64,000 bases of DNA from Eustoma russellianum (GCA_036186865.1 AP025053.1:8512660-8576659); one strand, 5' to 3'; positions 10,167-21,895 are shown, numbered from the stretch's first letter. Numbers and translations: made by a program. Notes: generated by a model not told the origin, from the sequence alone.

Positions 10167-11478
10167 TCATTTGCATAGCACGCCAACCCATTGGGAGACA
10201 TAATGATCAAAATCTAAAGTTGGGCACCGAATTGTCCAATATGACTGCTCCTCTAACCTCACATGGCAGTGACGCCAAGTGGAATAGAGTGTCACTCCTG
10301 GAGATCGAAATCCATGTGCCGCTAGAGTGTGAGCTGCAGTATTTGCTTGACGAAAGCAATGCTGAATTGTAGCGTCATTCAGTCTCAAGAATGTAATGGT
10401 GCGATGTAAGTCAGCAGCGTATGCTCCCGTAAATCTTGCTGGAGAGGAGATATGCTTAAGTAGCATTTTAAAATCCGTTTCTATAACCAATCGATCATAA
10501 TCTCTAGTATAGTATATAGTTGCAAATTGCAATGCCATGAGTTCTGCTCTTAAAGGCGCTACCACTGGCAAGGAAAAACAGATAGGCGAAACTATAGTTC
10601 CTTGATGATCACGTAAAACCGCTCCTCCTGCTGCTGAAATATTGGACACTGCGGCATCTACATTTAGCTTTAATTTGCCTGTGGGCGGATTCTCCCTACG
10701 TACAAGCCTAGGCAATATCCTTGGAATTTTTGGGGAAAAATGTCGCGATACTAAATGAGGTATTTGCATGGAAAATTTCCGCCCTTGAGTGGCATCACAC
10801 CAAGTGTACACATGTTCTCGAACTCTTTCAAATAAATGGTGGTATGAAAAGGTGTCTTCACCAAACCTTATACGCGCATATTCCTTCCAAATAACCCATA
10901 CCACAAAAGATGGCACAACCACTCTCAACTGACCTAACATTGTATGTGTAGATGACACATGCCACCATCGCATCAAGTACATTCCGAGCCTATCCGAAGA
11001 CGGCATAGGACCATAAAAAATTATTGAAATCTCCTGCCACAGCAGAGTAATGACTTGGCAGTGTAAAAATATATGATCTAAATGTTCAGAATCCTGCCTG
11101 CAAAAGACACATTGAGAAGGAAATATTGTCTGCCAACTACGTAGATTATCCGCAATTGGCAAGGATCTTCTCCACAATCTCCATAAAAAAAAGCTTCCCC
11201 CCAGGGGCAATGTTTTCCACCAAAAGTGCGTTGGATAATTTGGTGAGGATGTAGCCGACAATACCATATAAACTGATTTAAGAGAGAACTGACCTGTATT
11301 ATCTGCGGTCCATAAGTAACCATCTTGAGATTCTTGCACGTGCTGAGTCATAAAAGAATCAATCTGGCAGATACGTTTCCACGTAGGGGAGTCAAAGATT
11401 TGAGCATATAAGGATAATCGTCGGCCATATTTGTCACGGCTAAATTCAGCCCATAAAGTGGAAAAGTGATGATAATTC
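10167..11478 (-). pseudogene. LINE-3 ORF2 C-terminal part: zinc-binding domain and RNase H
   Basis: The open stretch 11351-10167 (394 residues) holds the zinc-binding domain (SLPIADNLRSW, CVFCRQ, EHLDHIFLHC) and RNase H. Its catalytic residues are present: Asp in LKLNVDAAVS, Glu in RAELMALQFA, Asp in VIETDFKMLL, and the His region RQANTAAHTLAAHGF. The remaining 127 bases to the LTR carry the RT thumb end in frame-shifted form. RNase H is expected to remove the RNA strand during target-primed copying. The domain itself is unbroken here, but the ORF upstream is cut by the LTR, so no full protein can be made. Confidence 0.9.
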
Positions 11479-12924
11479 TGTTAGGAAATCAACCGAGATC
11501 ACTGCAAAAACGCGCAGCGGAAAACAAAACTTGATCTCTGATTTCCTACCAAGGATCCATGTTGTTCGTTTAATTCGACAAAAGAAATCAAAAAGTACCT
11601 CCGTAGATTCGAAATCTGCAGATGAAAAGGTGCGAAAATACGATTACCCTCTGTCGGTATCCACACGAACGCTTCCGCCCGGAGTGCTAGCTCTTCAAAC
11701 GGCGCGGCTGAAGAACTCGTTTTTCCACAAAAACGGCTCTAGGGTTTTTATGACTCTGTGTATTTTTCGTGTGTCTTGTGTATACGAGATACACAAGTAT
11801 ATATGCACATACGTAGACATCAGAATCCGAGTCCTAATCGGATTAGTGGATGCCAATCAAAAATCCATATCAGATACGGATTCTATCAGGATATTCAAAA
11901 TCCATATCAGATATGGATTCTCTCGTTATTATCCGATAATACACATGTATATATATAATCACCAAAAACCCGAAAATAATAATAATAATAATTAATATCC
12001 AATATTAATATTATTAATATTAAAACGATAATAATAATAACAATAATTAATATCCAATATTAATATTATTAATATTATTAATATCAGCCTTACGCATTCT
12101 TGTGTGTGACCCGATAGGCCCATATTAATTGGTAGTTGATTAAATCTCTATTAAACCAACAAGTCCTAATTGGCCTCTAGCAAGGCATTACGACTACCCA
12201 ATTAATACGAGTAAAGTCCAACTAGCCTAATAATAGTACATGCATTAATCCCTTTGTCACACGATATCTAGTTTGAACATAAGTCATGGTCAGCGTCATA
12301 CTTATATTGTTCAAACATATGATTACTCGATCTCTAAGTAGACTAATAAAACAAATGATATTGATCACACTATCAAATCATTTGAGCACGGCCATGCATT
12401 TCACAGTCTCACTAATCGAGGGGCCCAAAGATATCACTCTCAAAAGAGAGGGACAAATTCTATCTTGATTGTTCAATATCCTCTACATAATTTCTATCAC
12501 ATTCAATCATGACCTTTATTATTATCCAGTTACGAATAACGTTTGATCATGTCAAAATATAATAGTCCTTATGTTGGAAACTATGACAATCTCAAGTCAA
12601 AGGATTAAAACATGACTATCATGAGATTTACTTATGACGCTAATCCATGTAGTAATCTCATGATGGGTCTATCCAATACACTGTTCTCTAACAAGTATCT
12701 ATGAGATTGATTCGTATCACCATACACATAATCATCTCATGATCATCAAATCAATACTCATACTGATTATAAATTATTTTATCTCTATAACAATAATGAA
12801 TCAGAGACATATATCAAAATTGTGTAACATACTAACCAACAATAATGATAATAAAACCTCTTTTATTAATAATAAATGCATAACATAAATATCCAAATCA
12901 TGGCCTAGGGCACATACACTAACA
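11479..12924 (-). mobile_element. Solo LTR, family A, copy 2
   Basis: A 1446-bp unit nearly the same as 1391-2846, with the same TGTTAGGAAATC start and ACTAACA end. A perfect 5-bp duplication, AATTC, lies at 11474-11478 and 12925-12929. LINE-3 ORF2 continues on both sides. Both copies lie in the same orientation on this strand and both landed inside LINEs of one family. The longest reading frame (11531-11995) has no recognisable domain. Orientation is tentative, as for copy 1. Confidence 0.9.
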
Positions 12925-12929
12925 AATTC

Positions 12930-15521
12930 CACCATAAGCGACAGTCGTACGCTTGCCGTAAAATAAATAAGTGTCCGATGTCGAGTCCTCCAAACTCTTT
13001 TCGGCGGCATATGGTATCCCAAGATTGGCAATGATGTCCACCATGTCATAAGAAATTGGACATTTTCCTGGAAAGAGAGCTTAGAACAATATTTGGTAAC
13101 CTAGAGCTTGCCATAATATGCAAAGGCATAGAACATAAAAAATGTTTCACCAAGATCATTCGGCCAGCCATGAAGAGAAGTTTCGAAGACCAAGAGTTAA
13201 GGACAATATCGAAGTGTTGGATTAATGAAGTACAATAAGCCGCCCGATTTATCTCTTTATATAAATAAGATCCCAAATATTTTATTGGAAATGTTGCAAG
13301 TCACTACCTAGAGCTTGTGATACTCTAGCACACAAAACTCCTTCACCAACCACTACTTGACTATTATGCAAATTCACCAATTGTCGAGAAGCATCCTGAT
13401 AAGAATCCAAGAAAGGACAAAAATGCTGCATATTTCGAATACTTCCATTCAGAAAAATCAACAAATCATCTGCAAAGCCCAAGTGAGAAACTCTTGGTAC
13501 ACGTCCCGCTTGGAAACCGCGTAATTTGCCACTGCTCATAAGGGCATTGAGCCCTCTAGAGAATCCTTCTGATGCAAGGATGAATAAAAGAGGAGAAAGT
13601 GGATCTCCCTTCTTGACTCCGCGCATGATTGGGAAAAAAACCAGCTGATTTTCCATTGATTAAGATTGAACAACGTGTGGCCGACAAATTGTTGATAAGC
13701 ATTCGAACCAACCGAGGATTAAATCCCATTTTCTCCAACAACAAATGCAAGTATGGCCAACTAACCCTGTCAAAAGCTTTTGCCATATCTAACTCAATAA
13801 TTATTTGTCTTCCTCGAGATGGTCTATCTAAAATATGTACCATTTCTTGCGCCAAGAGAATTTGTTTTGTAATATCGCGCCCTTTCATGAATCCATCCTG
13901 CTCAGAAGATATCAATTTTGGTAGCAAGAATGATAAACGTGTGGCCAATAAGCGACTTATTATCTTAGCCATAAAGTTAGTCAAACATATGGGACGATAC
14001 TCAGAAAAAGAATTAGGATTGGCCAACTTAGGGATCAATGTAATGAGTGCTGCAGCCAATTTAGATGGCGAACGAATCCCAAGGAAGAATTCTTGCACCG
14101 CTTTATGAACATTAGCGGAGAACAACTTCCAAAAATGTCTATAAAAGGACCCAGAAAAACCATCTGGTCCGGCGGCACTTGTCAGACTCAAATCCCACAC
14201 TGCTTGCTTAACCTCCTCCAACGATGGCATGCTTAGGAGATCCCTATTTGCTTCGAAAGGAACCAGCTGCGGAATATACTGTATGATTTCTTCATAATTA
14301 TGTGTCTGCTCTTCACTGAACAAGTGCTGAAAATATCTAATTGCTTCTGCCTCAATATCCTGTTGGCTTTCCAACTCGACTCCTTCGTTACGTGAAATCC
14401 GTTGGGATACACTTTCGATGCCGACGCTCTTTGACCTTTTGATGAAAAAATCTTGTGTTAGCATATCCTTCATTCATCCATTTTATATTTTCTTTTTGCT
14501 TCCAATATAGTAGAGCCCTCTTTTGTTCCAGCCGTAGGTGCGCCATAGACAAATGATATGTGGTTCTCATATCATCCGAAGGAGATGCATCATATAATCG
14601 TTCACACTGCATGACTTCCTCTTCAGCGAAACAACAACATCAAAAATATTCCTGAAAATATCTTTGTTCCAATGAGCAAGACATCTCTTTAATTGTTGCA
14701 GCTTAGAATAAAAACTCCACATGCCTCCAACTGTGGGAAACGATTGCCAGTGATGAATCACATAGTTATCAAAATCTGGATGTGTAACCCAAGCATCCAA
14801 GTAACGAAATGCTGATGATGATCGATGTGACTTAAACGAGCATTGCAGAAATATAGGAGAATGATCTGAGGTTGCTCGATTCAAGTGCTGATACTGAACA
14901 GTCTCGAATAAATCAAAGAAACTTGCTGAACATAAATATCGGTCCAGGCTGCGACTAACACGGTCTAGACCCCTGCCGTCACTCCAAGTAAATGGCGAGC
15001 CTTAAAAAATTATAGTTTGTAATGCAGTGGCAGCAACAAAATCATTGAAGTCCTATAGCGTACGCAAAGCCAGAACAGATCTGCCTTGATGCTCATCTAA
15101 CGACAAATATGTGTTAAAGTCACCGCCTATAATCCATGGTTTATCAAGCATATTATTGAAAGAAATAAGATTTGCCCATAGTGGTCGACGGGCTGTAACA
15201 GAATGCAACCCATAAACGGATGTGCACCAAAACGAATCTCCTGTAGGCGACCACTGTAATCGCATAGAATGATTTATTTGTATTCCCACGCGTTGATCTT
15301 ATAACTGTACAATAGAATGTCTCCAAGAAAATCCAAATTGTATCAACATTAACAGACAAAGAATTAGAGAATCCAAGCTGAAGCCGATATGACAGCAATT
15401 CTTTTGGCCTGATCTTTGTTTCAATAACGACTAGTATATGAAAATGATAGCGACGATTTAAAGAGATTAATCTTGGCAGAGAAGTGCGTATACCTTAAAC
15501 GTTCCAAATCAAAAGATTCAT
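12930..15521 (-). pseudogene. LINE-3 ORF2 N-terminal part: endonuclease and reverse transcriptase
   Basis: ATG at 15521 starts MNLLIWNV. The endonuclease follows in pieces (VVIETK, WIIGGDFN, FTWSDGRGLDR, RATSDHSPIFLQC, FRYLDAWVTHPDF). The RT runs over 14473-13046 in three overlapping frames: LTSAAGPDGFSGSFYRHFW, ALITLIPKLAN, IIELDMAKAFDRVSW, RGVKKGDPLSPLLFILA, and the active-site box FADD at 13476-13465. FADD is a common plant LINE variant of YADD. In-frame stops and at least four frameshifts are present. A TAG at 15055-15053 (before DFNDF) is at the same codon as the TAG in LINE-2. The part left of 12930 is displaced by the solo LTR. Confidence 0.9.
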
Positions 15522-15596
15522 TGATTAGATGATATATCAAAAGAGTTTGAGAGTGCCGCACGAGATCTTGCAATAGGCCACGACAAAAGATCCATA

Positions 15597-16859
15597 TCAC
15601 GAACACGACGGCCGAAGAAGCCGGGGAGGTACTTGAAAGTGATCTTCTTGAACAGATACTATTGGAGATGTTGGTTGTGGTGGAGATTGATCTTGCAGTT
15701 CTTTGTGTGCCTCATCAATTACCGCAGATTGCATAAGATTTGCAACATATGTGATAAAACCTTCGTCTGTTGAGACGTTGTGGAAGGAACACTGGGCTAG
15801 TTGATTGTCATCCTCTAAGAATGTTAGATATCGATGAGTAGCAGGTAATTCACCTAAGATGATATCATCTATTCCTTTTAAACGTGAAAGATCCTGTGTA
15901 GCACAAATTGTGTCATGTGCCATCAAATCAGGAGATATGATATTAATAATCGGTGATGGGATTGATATTGCAGCATCACTGTTGCCATGATGCTCATTGT
16001 TAAGAGTTGCTACATGCTGAGAACGGCTCCCTGCGTCCGCCGATAATTTTTTTGGTGTCCATCAAGGTTTTTTTTGATTTCTGCTAGACAATAATCTTTG
16101 CAAGTTGTGTTTCTGTTTTGTCGACCTGTTGTTTTTCCTGACCGCAGTGTTCAGATTTTTGCCCTAGACGCATGCAGACAGTACAATATTAAGGCAAATC
16201 CTCATAAGTGAAGTTTGTGCAATACAACAATTAGATACTTGAATATACACACGAAAAGGCAACTCCTTTGAAACATCTATTTCAACACATAACCTTGCCA
16301 CGAAGGGATGCAAGTGTTCAGTTGTGGCACTATCCAATTTCATCGGCGTTCCAATCATCTTGCCTATCTGAAATAATGCATCCTTCTGATGAAAATGAAC
16401 GGGAAGACCAGAGAGAAAGATCCAGACTGGAACAATAGGCACATCAATCTTGGGATCATAATCTGGAGTCCATTTAGTGACTCGCATATATTTTCCTGTG
16501 ATCATCCAACTTTGACGTGCAAAGCACCGCAGATAATCCTGTTCCTGCGCAAAATGCATCAAAACATGGTTTGAATCCAACAATCCAATATGTACCGTGC
16601 CGCTGAATCCAATGCGATCAATAGTGGCACGAATTGTAGCCAATGGAGGCTTGGCATACAAAAATGTCCCGGCCAAAGAGAACCTGTATGGCTCAGCTAA
16701 TGCCACAACTTCATCATCCGAGAAAGAGATTATAGGACTGCCCCTATATCGTTGAAAGGTTTTATTTGCAATTGCAGAATTGGATGATGGTTTGAAAAGT
16801 GATGCAAAAGTTGGAGGCTTTCTAGCCAGCAGCGATGGCGTAAGTTGCGGATCCGTCAT
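15597..16859 (-). pseudogene. LINE-3 ORF1: DUF4283-type RNA-binding protein, broken
   Basis: ATG at 16859 gives MTDPQLTPSLLARKPPTFASL, then an open stretch to 16164 with a DUF4283-like core: SPIISFSDDEVVALAEPYRF, GTFLYAKPPLATIR, VLMHFAQEQDYLRCFARQSW, MRVTKWTPDYDPKIDVPIVP and VARLCVEIDVSKELP. It aligns block by block with LINE-2 ORF1. The zinc-knuckle region near 16130-16190 is shifted out of frame (CTVCMRLGQKSEHC-like). A later fragment (15926-15597) carries the acidic, low-complexity tail. Expected role: RNA-binding partner of ORF2. Decayed by frameshifts. Confidence 0.8.
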
Positions 16860-17017
16860 TGCTGCGATCGCAGCCGAAACTCAACCAAAACAGAAAATAG
16901 AAAAGAATCGTGCAATAGATCAGGAGAGAGAGTTGTGATTGTTAAGAAAATATTGTGTGTGTATAAATGTGGTGTAGATGTGAACTTTCGATGTTGAGGT
17001 TTGTTGAAGAATAGGTA

Positions 17018-17326
17018 TTTTCAAATATTTCCTTAAGCACTTTATTTAATGAACTATTTTAGTTCATCTCCTTAAGCACTTCATTTAATGAACTAGTTTA
17101 CTTCATCTAACCTTGCACCTGAAAATAGTGTAAACATAACAAATATTTGCCACATAATTTAAGTCTTAACACTTCATGGCACGTTAGTACAACATTGATA
17201 TGTATAAAATATATAAGACATATTTATCACGCACGCATGTTACATAACATTTAAATCATGCATTTTGAAATCACGTAACATTTAAATCATGCATTTTGAA
17301 ATCATTCAAACTCCGATTTCTCAACA
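17018..17326 (-). mobile_element. Diverged fragment of a Sirevirus-like LTR start
   Basis: The bases match, with many differences, the right-hand end of the LTR at 40255-40542: TTTAATGAACTA..., GCACCTGAAAATAG..., a run with TTAGTAC and AACAT, then AAATCATGCATTTTG, ending ATTTCTCAACA at 17326. Reversed, it begins TGTTGAGAAA like the intact LTRs. Only about 300 bases remain. Its left limit meets the head of LINE-3, and AAATCATGCATTTTGAAATCA is locally duplicated at 17258-17304. Confidence 0.6.
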
Positions 17327-17879
17327 CTTGCTTCCTCAAAACTTCGACAAAGTCCTCTCAAAGAAGATTCTCACTGTGGGTTTTGGGAAATAGTGGGGAT
17401 TACACTTTTTTACTAGTCTAAACACAAGGAAGAGATCAAACATATATGGTTGCTCTTGTGTTAGACTTACACTCTCATAATTTACAACAATGAAGAACAA
17501 GAAATAAGAGCTTAACAAGCTTTAAGAACTTTTGCACAAACAAAAGATTTTTACAACAATGAAAAGTTAAGCTTGAATAGGATGAAAGTGTGTATTGCCC
17601 TCATCTGAGCTTCTTCAATTCATAAAGGGTGTAAGACATGTTTTTGTAGCCTCCCCCAAGTCTTCAACTCAATCATAAGTCTTGAAATTTCAAATAGCCT
17701 TTAGCCACCCTATGGATTGAGTAGATGCTCCAAAGCCACCCTAGATAATCTTAGACACGGATATAATAGTCAAGGAAGCATGGTAAATGTCATGAAAAAG
17801 TCCACAAGAAATTTGAGCAAGATTGAAAAGAGAAAACACCACTTGGATTTTGTTCCAACAGCGATAAAAATTTGAATCC
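17327..17879. other. Unassigned AT-rich spacer, LTR-like in composition
   Basis: I see no gene here. The text style (AAGAACAAGAAATAAGAGC, ACAATGAA repeats) resembles the leader halves of the long LTRs elsewhere in the window, but no clear alignment supports a call. Confidence 0.35.
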
Positions 17880-18515
17880 TGGATGACATCATCGATCAAT
17901 GGGTCAGTGTTGAGAGATCGATGTCTTTCTGTAAGGTTCCAGTTTTGCACCTTTCATACATTGATCGATAGATGTCTATTCTTTGAGAGACTGATGTGCA
18001 CATCGGTCGATCGATGTCTCATTGCTGAGAGATTGATGTCTTCCAGTAAGGTTTCAATTTTCTTACGTACATCGGCCGGTCGATGTCTCTTCTGAGAGAC
18101 TGATGTACATCGATCGATTGATCGAACTAAGGGGGTGATGTAAAATTCCAAGTTTTGAAACATTTAGCTAGTCCAAATGAAGTCTTTTTATTGAAAACAT
18201 CTTTTAAAAGCATTGGTTTTGAAATGATAAATGTTTTGATGAAGTTAAAAGATGTTTTAAAAGAGTCAAAAGGGTATTTCATACTTGGGAATTAAAGCAA
18301 AATGAGAAAAACATACTGTGAGACATCGATCTCTCACATGGACCGATCGATATATACATCAGTCTCTCAAGAAGAGACATCGATCGATCTATATTGGAAT
18401 TATCCAAGGTTAGAACCTTACTGTCGAACATCGGTCTCTTAGTTTCGGAGATATTGATCGATCATTGTGACATTAGTCTCAAAGGTTAGAGACATCGATC
18501 GATCGATGTTTGATT
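17880..18515. repeat. Array of CGATCGATCG palindromes, copy 1
   Basis: Repeated variants of ACATCGATCGATCGATGT alternate with GAGAGACTGATGT/ACATCGATCTCTCA units. Examples are 18104-18121 and 18370-18390, and a perfect 18-bp palindrome lies at 18492-18509. The same motif pair fills parts of the family-B LTRs at 32260-32480 and 62955-63205. The array ends abruptly where the gypsy integrase frame begins, so an old LTR fragment was probably joined to the truncated gypsy element here. Confidence 0.75.
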
Positions 18516-20043
18516 TGGATATTGCCGACTCCACAGCAAATGTTCTGGACACACTAACCATTATGCCTACACTGGTTGAGAAAATTAAAGAAGCACAGGT
18601 TGATGATGAGGCGTTACGAGATATCAAGCAGAGGTTGACTACTGGTCAGGTTGAAGGATTTCAGGTGTTGGGAGATGGGAGTCTTTGGTTCCAAGGGAGA
18701 TTATGTGTGCCCGATAATTTGGACCTTAGAAGGGAGGTGCTAAAGGAGGCTCACAATACCAGACTTTCTATCCATCCGGGAGCCACCGAGATGTATAACG
18801 ACTTGAAGAGAAACTATTGGTGGAGTGGTATGAAAAGACACATCGCGGAGTTCATATAGAGATGTTTGGTGTGTCAATAGGTTAAGGCGGAACATCAGCG
18901 ACCCGAAGGTCTAATGCTACCGTTAGAGATTCCCACTTGGAAGTGGGAGCATATCACCATAGATTTTGTGGTTGGACTCCCCAAGACTAGAAATAATAAT
19001 GATGCTGTTTGGGTTATTGTTGACCGTTTGACTAAGTCTGCACACTTCCTTCCGATATCGACGGAGATGCCCTTGAGGAAGTTGGTGAAATTGTATGTGG
19101 ATAGTGTTGTTAGCTTACATGGCGTTCCAGTGAGTATAGTATCTGATCGGGATTTGAGATTTACGTCGCGATTCTGGAGAGCTTGTCAGAAGGCTATGGG
19201 TACCGAGTTGAGATTGAGTACAGCATTCCATCCTCAGACTGATGGTCAGTCCGAGAGGACTATCCAGACGCTCGAGGACATGTTACGAGCGTGTGCGTTG
19301 GATTTTAGGGGACACTGGGATGGCATGGTGAAGTTAATTGAGTTCTCGTATAATAATAGTCATCACAGTGCTATTGGGATGGCACCTTTTGAGGCTCTAT
19401 ATCTACGGAAGTGTAGGTCACCACTTTATTGGGATGAGGTTGGCGAGAGAGCCATTACTGGGCCGGAATTGGTTGAGCAGACATTAGAAAAGATCAGGGT
19501 GATTCGTCAGCGATTGAAAGCGGCCCAAGACCGGAGTAAGAGTTGGGCTGATTTGAGGAGACGACCGTTGGAGTTTGAGGAAGGGGAGAAGGTGTATCTT
19601 AGAGTTTCACCTACGAAAGGAGTAATGAGATTTGGAGAGAAAGGTAAGTTGAGCCCTCGGTATGTGGGTCCCTTCGAGGTGCTCGAGAAGATTGAGACTC
19701 TGGCTTATCGACTTGCTTTGCCCCCAGCGTTGTCGCAAGTGCACAACGTATTCCACATGTCACAGCTGAGAAGATATGTCCCTGATCCTACCCATGTTTT
19801 AGAGGCACGACCTTTGAAAGTAAGGAGTGATATGACCTACGAGGAGGTTCCTATAAGAATCGTTGATCGCAAGGAGCAAGTTCTAAGGCACCAAGTTATC
19901 ACGTATGTGAAGGTTCAATGGAGTAATCACACCGAGAGAGAAGCCACGTGGGAGCTCGAAAGTCAGATAAGGGAGATGTGGCCTCGACTATTCGACTAAG
20001 GTACGCCAGTTTCAGGGACGAAACTTTTTGTAAGGGGGGAGAA
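18516..20043 (+). pseudogene. Ty3/gypsy chromovirus pol: integrase with chromodomain, 5'-truncated
   Basis: This C-terminal pol segment inserts element DNA into chromatin. It starts within the linker before integrase (STANVLDTLTIMPTLVEKIKE). It has a zinc-binding HHCC module (AHNTRLSIHPG, RCLVCQQVK) and the catalytic core with Asp in HITIDFVVGLPK, Asp in VSDRDLRF and Glu in TDGQSERTIQTLEDML. The GPF/Y-like region is LSPRYVGPFEVLEKI, and a C-terminal chromodomain (ITYVKVQWSNHTEREATWELE) ends at the stop 19997-19999. One in-frame TAG at 18857-18859 breaks it just before RCLVC. Gag, protease, RT and RNase H are missing. The chromodomain places it with plant chromoviruses, probably Tekay/Del-like. 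A purine-rich tract (AAGGGGGGAGAA, 20032-20043) precedes the LTR as the plus-strand primer. Confidence 0.92.
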
Positions 20044-21895
20044 TGTTATAATCCTAATTTTAATAAGGGCAAAAAGGTCAATTGGGCCTAATTAGAAAAC
20101 CTAATTGGATTTGATAATTTTCCCTAAACCCTAATCAAATTCTTTTTAAACAAGCGCTCAGACCCTCTCCCCTCACAAAAAAAACGTACGCCGCAGGAAC
20201 AAGGTGGACGCATTCTTGCTTCCAAACCGAGCGCCGCTTTTGAGGAGGAGGAAACACACTAGATCACGCTCTTCAACGCGTAGCAAATACCAGGTAGGTG
20301 TCCCCTTAACATCCGTTGAATGTAATCGCAGTAATCCTTAATTTCTTTATGAAAACGAGATCGTGCATTAGTACTTGTGATTGTATAGATGTTTGATTAA
20401 TGATGATACGTATATGTGATGAATTGCTTGTCCGTATATATGTACGATGCTATTTTCGTATGAAACTCGAAAAAGATTTGATTTTTTTTGATGTGCGTGT
20501 GAATACCAGATTCGTAGGAGGGAGTGTTTGTGCCGGCGACGTGTGGCCGGTGGTGGTGGGCTATGACCACGTGCTGTCGGATGGAGGAACAAGGGTGGGG
20601 GTGCGCTGGTCAAGGAGGGCTGTTGTGGAGGAGTGTGCTTGGGGAGAGGGGTGCTGAGGGGTGGGGCGGCTGGAGGAGGCTGAGGAGTGAGGGTGAGTCT
20701 AGGGGGTAGGGCTGTGCGTGGGTGGTGCGACTGGGGGTAGGGCTGAGGGGAAAGAGGGGTTGCAGGTGGAGGGGGGCTGAGGGAGGGGGTGCGATCTTGG
20801 AGGGGGAGCGGGGCTGAGGGAAGACGGCTGAGTGGAGAGGGGGCTGGGGTGGGGCGGCTGTCGGCTGGAAAGGTGGGGGCGTAAGTTTGGAGTTGCAGGA
20901 AAAGGAATTGAGAATTGGAGGTGTGAAGGAACGAAGAAGCTGGGGGTGGAAGGGAAAAAGGAAAAATAGAAAAAAAATAGAAAAGGAAAATGCTATGGGG
21001 ACGGAAAAGCAAAGGAAAAGGTAAAAGAAAAGGGAAAAGGATAAGGAAAGTGAAAAAGGAAATGAAGGATTCCGTGTATGATTTCTGTGCATTCATGCAT
21101 CACGACATTGCATATATGTTATGTTATGTTCCGTTCTGTTCTGATCTGTTAGGATATGCGAGACGTAAGTCGCATATCTGATCCTTTCCGTTCCGTTCCG
21201 TTCCATTCTGTTAGGACCCGGGGTCATGCATTGCACGATTAGATGAATGTTTCTGAGAAGGTAGGTTTATCATGCATCACGTATGTGACATTGCATTTCA
21301 CGCTCATTTTGCACGATTATGTGTTTGACTGTTTTAAGAAGTTTTGACTGTTATACGTATTTGCGAAAACGTGGACAGTCTATTTTTGTATTAACGTACT
21401 TATATGTATTTCACTACCGTCCTAGCATGTATGATCTCTCAGGGACGATGCAGGCAGGGTACCTACTGAGTGACGTTTTTGTCGCTCACACCGTTCGTTT
21501 TGTTTTCTTGCAGATGATTCAGGGTATGACTACATATGGATTGGAGAAGATTCAGAGTGGGCTCATTGGGACTCATAGAGATTGAGTGGAGACTGATGAT
21601 CAAGAATTAGAGAAGTTTTATTTTATTTATTATTTCATTTGAGGACTTAGCTTAGGGATTTCATTTTACGTACTTTGAGATGTCGATATGGGATTTTGAC
21701 TTGCTGTTGACTTTATATGATTTTGGGGATTTTACTTTTGACTTAGGGTTTTGAGTTAATTTAATTCACATCCGCAATCGAATACTCTGTCGTTTTGTTA
21801 AGTGCAGGGGTTTCGTACAGACGCTTTGTATATCCCTTAGTGGAATACGGCGGGCGTACCGGTTCTGATCCTAGGGTTCAGAATGGGGCGCTACA
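20044..21895 (+). mobile_element. 3' LTR of the gypsy chromovirus
   Basis: A 1852-bp LTR starts TGTTATAATC right after the polypurine tract and ends GGGGCGCTACA. It holds a strongly strand-biased G/A-rich block (about 20510-21075), TTCCG pentamer repeats near 21186-21210, and a terminal segment that recurs reversed at 62475-62840. The matching 5' LTR is absent, so the insertion cannot be dated or its target duplication read. Confidence 0.85.
20510..21075 (+). repeat. G/A-rich, strand-asymmetric block inside the gypsy LTR
   Basis: The + strand is almost free of C over long stretches, with many GGG and GGGG runs, then a GAAAAGG-type section at 20940-21075. The proline- and serine-rich frames on the opposite strand are artefacts of this composition. 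Confidence 0.85.

Larger units (their letters stand above)
9461..16925 (-). mobile_element. LINE-3, nearly complete plant L1-type LINE interrupted by a solo LTR
   Basis: Same family and domain order as LINE-2: ORF1 (16859 leftwards), ORF2 (15521 to 10167) and a 3' UTR (10166-9461) that ends with the family terminal motif (TTCCTCCGCCACAAGTGAGG on the - strand) before (TA)n. A family-A solo LTR (11479-12924) splits ORF2 between the RT and the zinc-binding domain. ORF2 has more breaks than in LINE-2. The 5' end is only approximate; the sequence loses LINE character between about 16900 and 17000. Confidence 0.88.

Noticed and set aside
11531..11995. 154-residue reading frame on the + strand
   Set aside because: It is inside solo LTR copy 2, and the first LTR copy has stops in the same place.
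17880..18515. CRISPR-like array, from the regularly recurring CGATCGATCG palindromes
   Set aside because: Units vary in sequence and spacing, no cas genes exist, and the array belongs to plant LTRs.
20368..21096. 242-residue proline/serine-rich reading frame on the - strand
   Set aside because: It is the reverse strand of the G/A-rich block in the gypsy LTR; composition alone explains it and no domain is visible.
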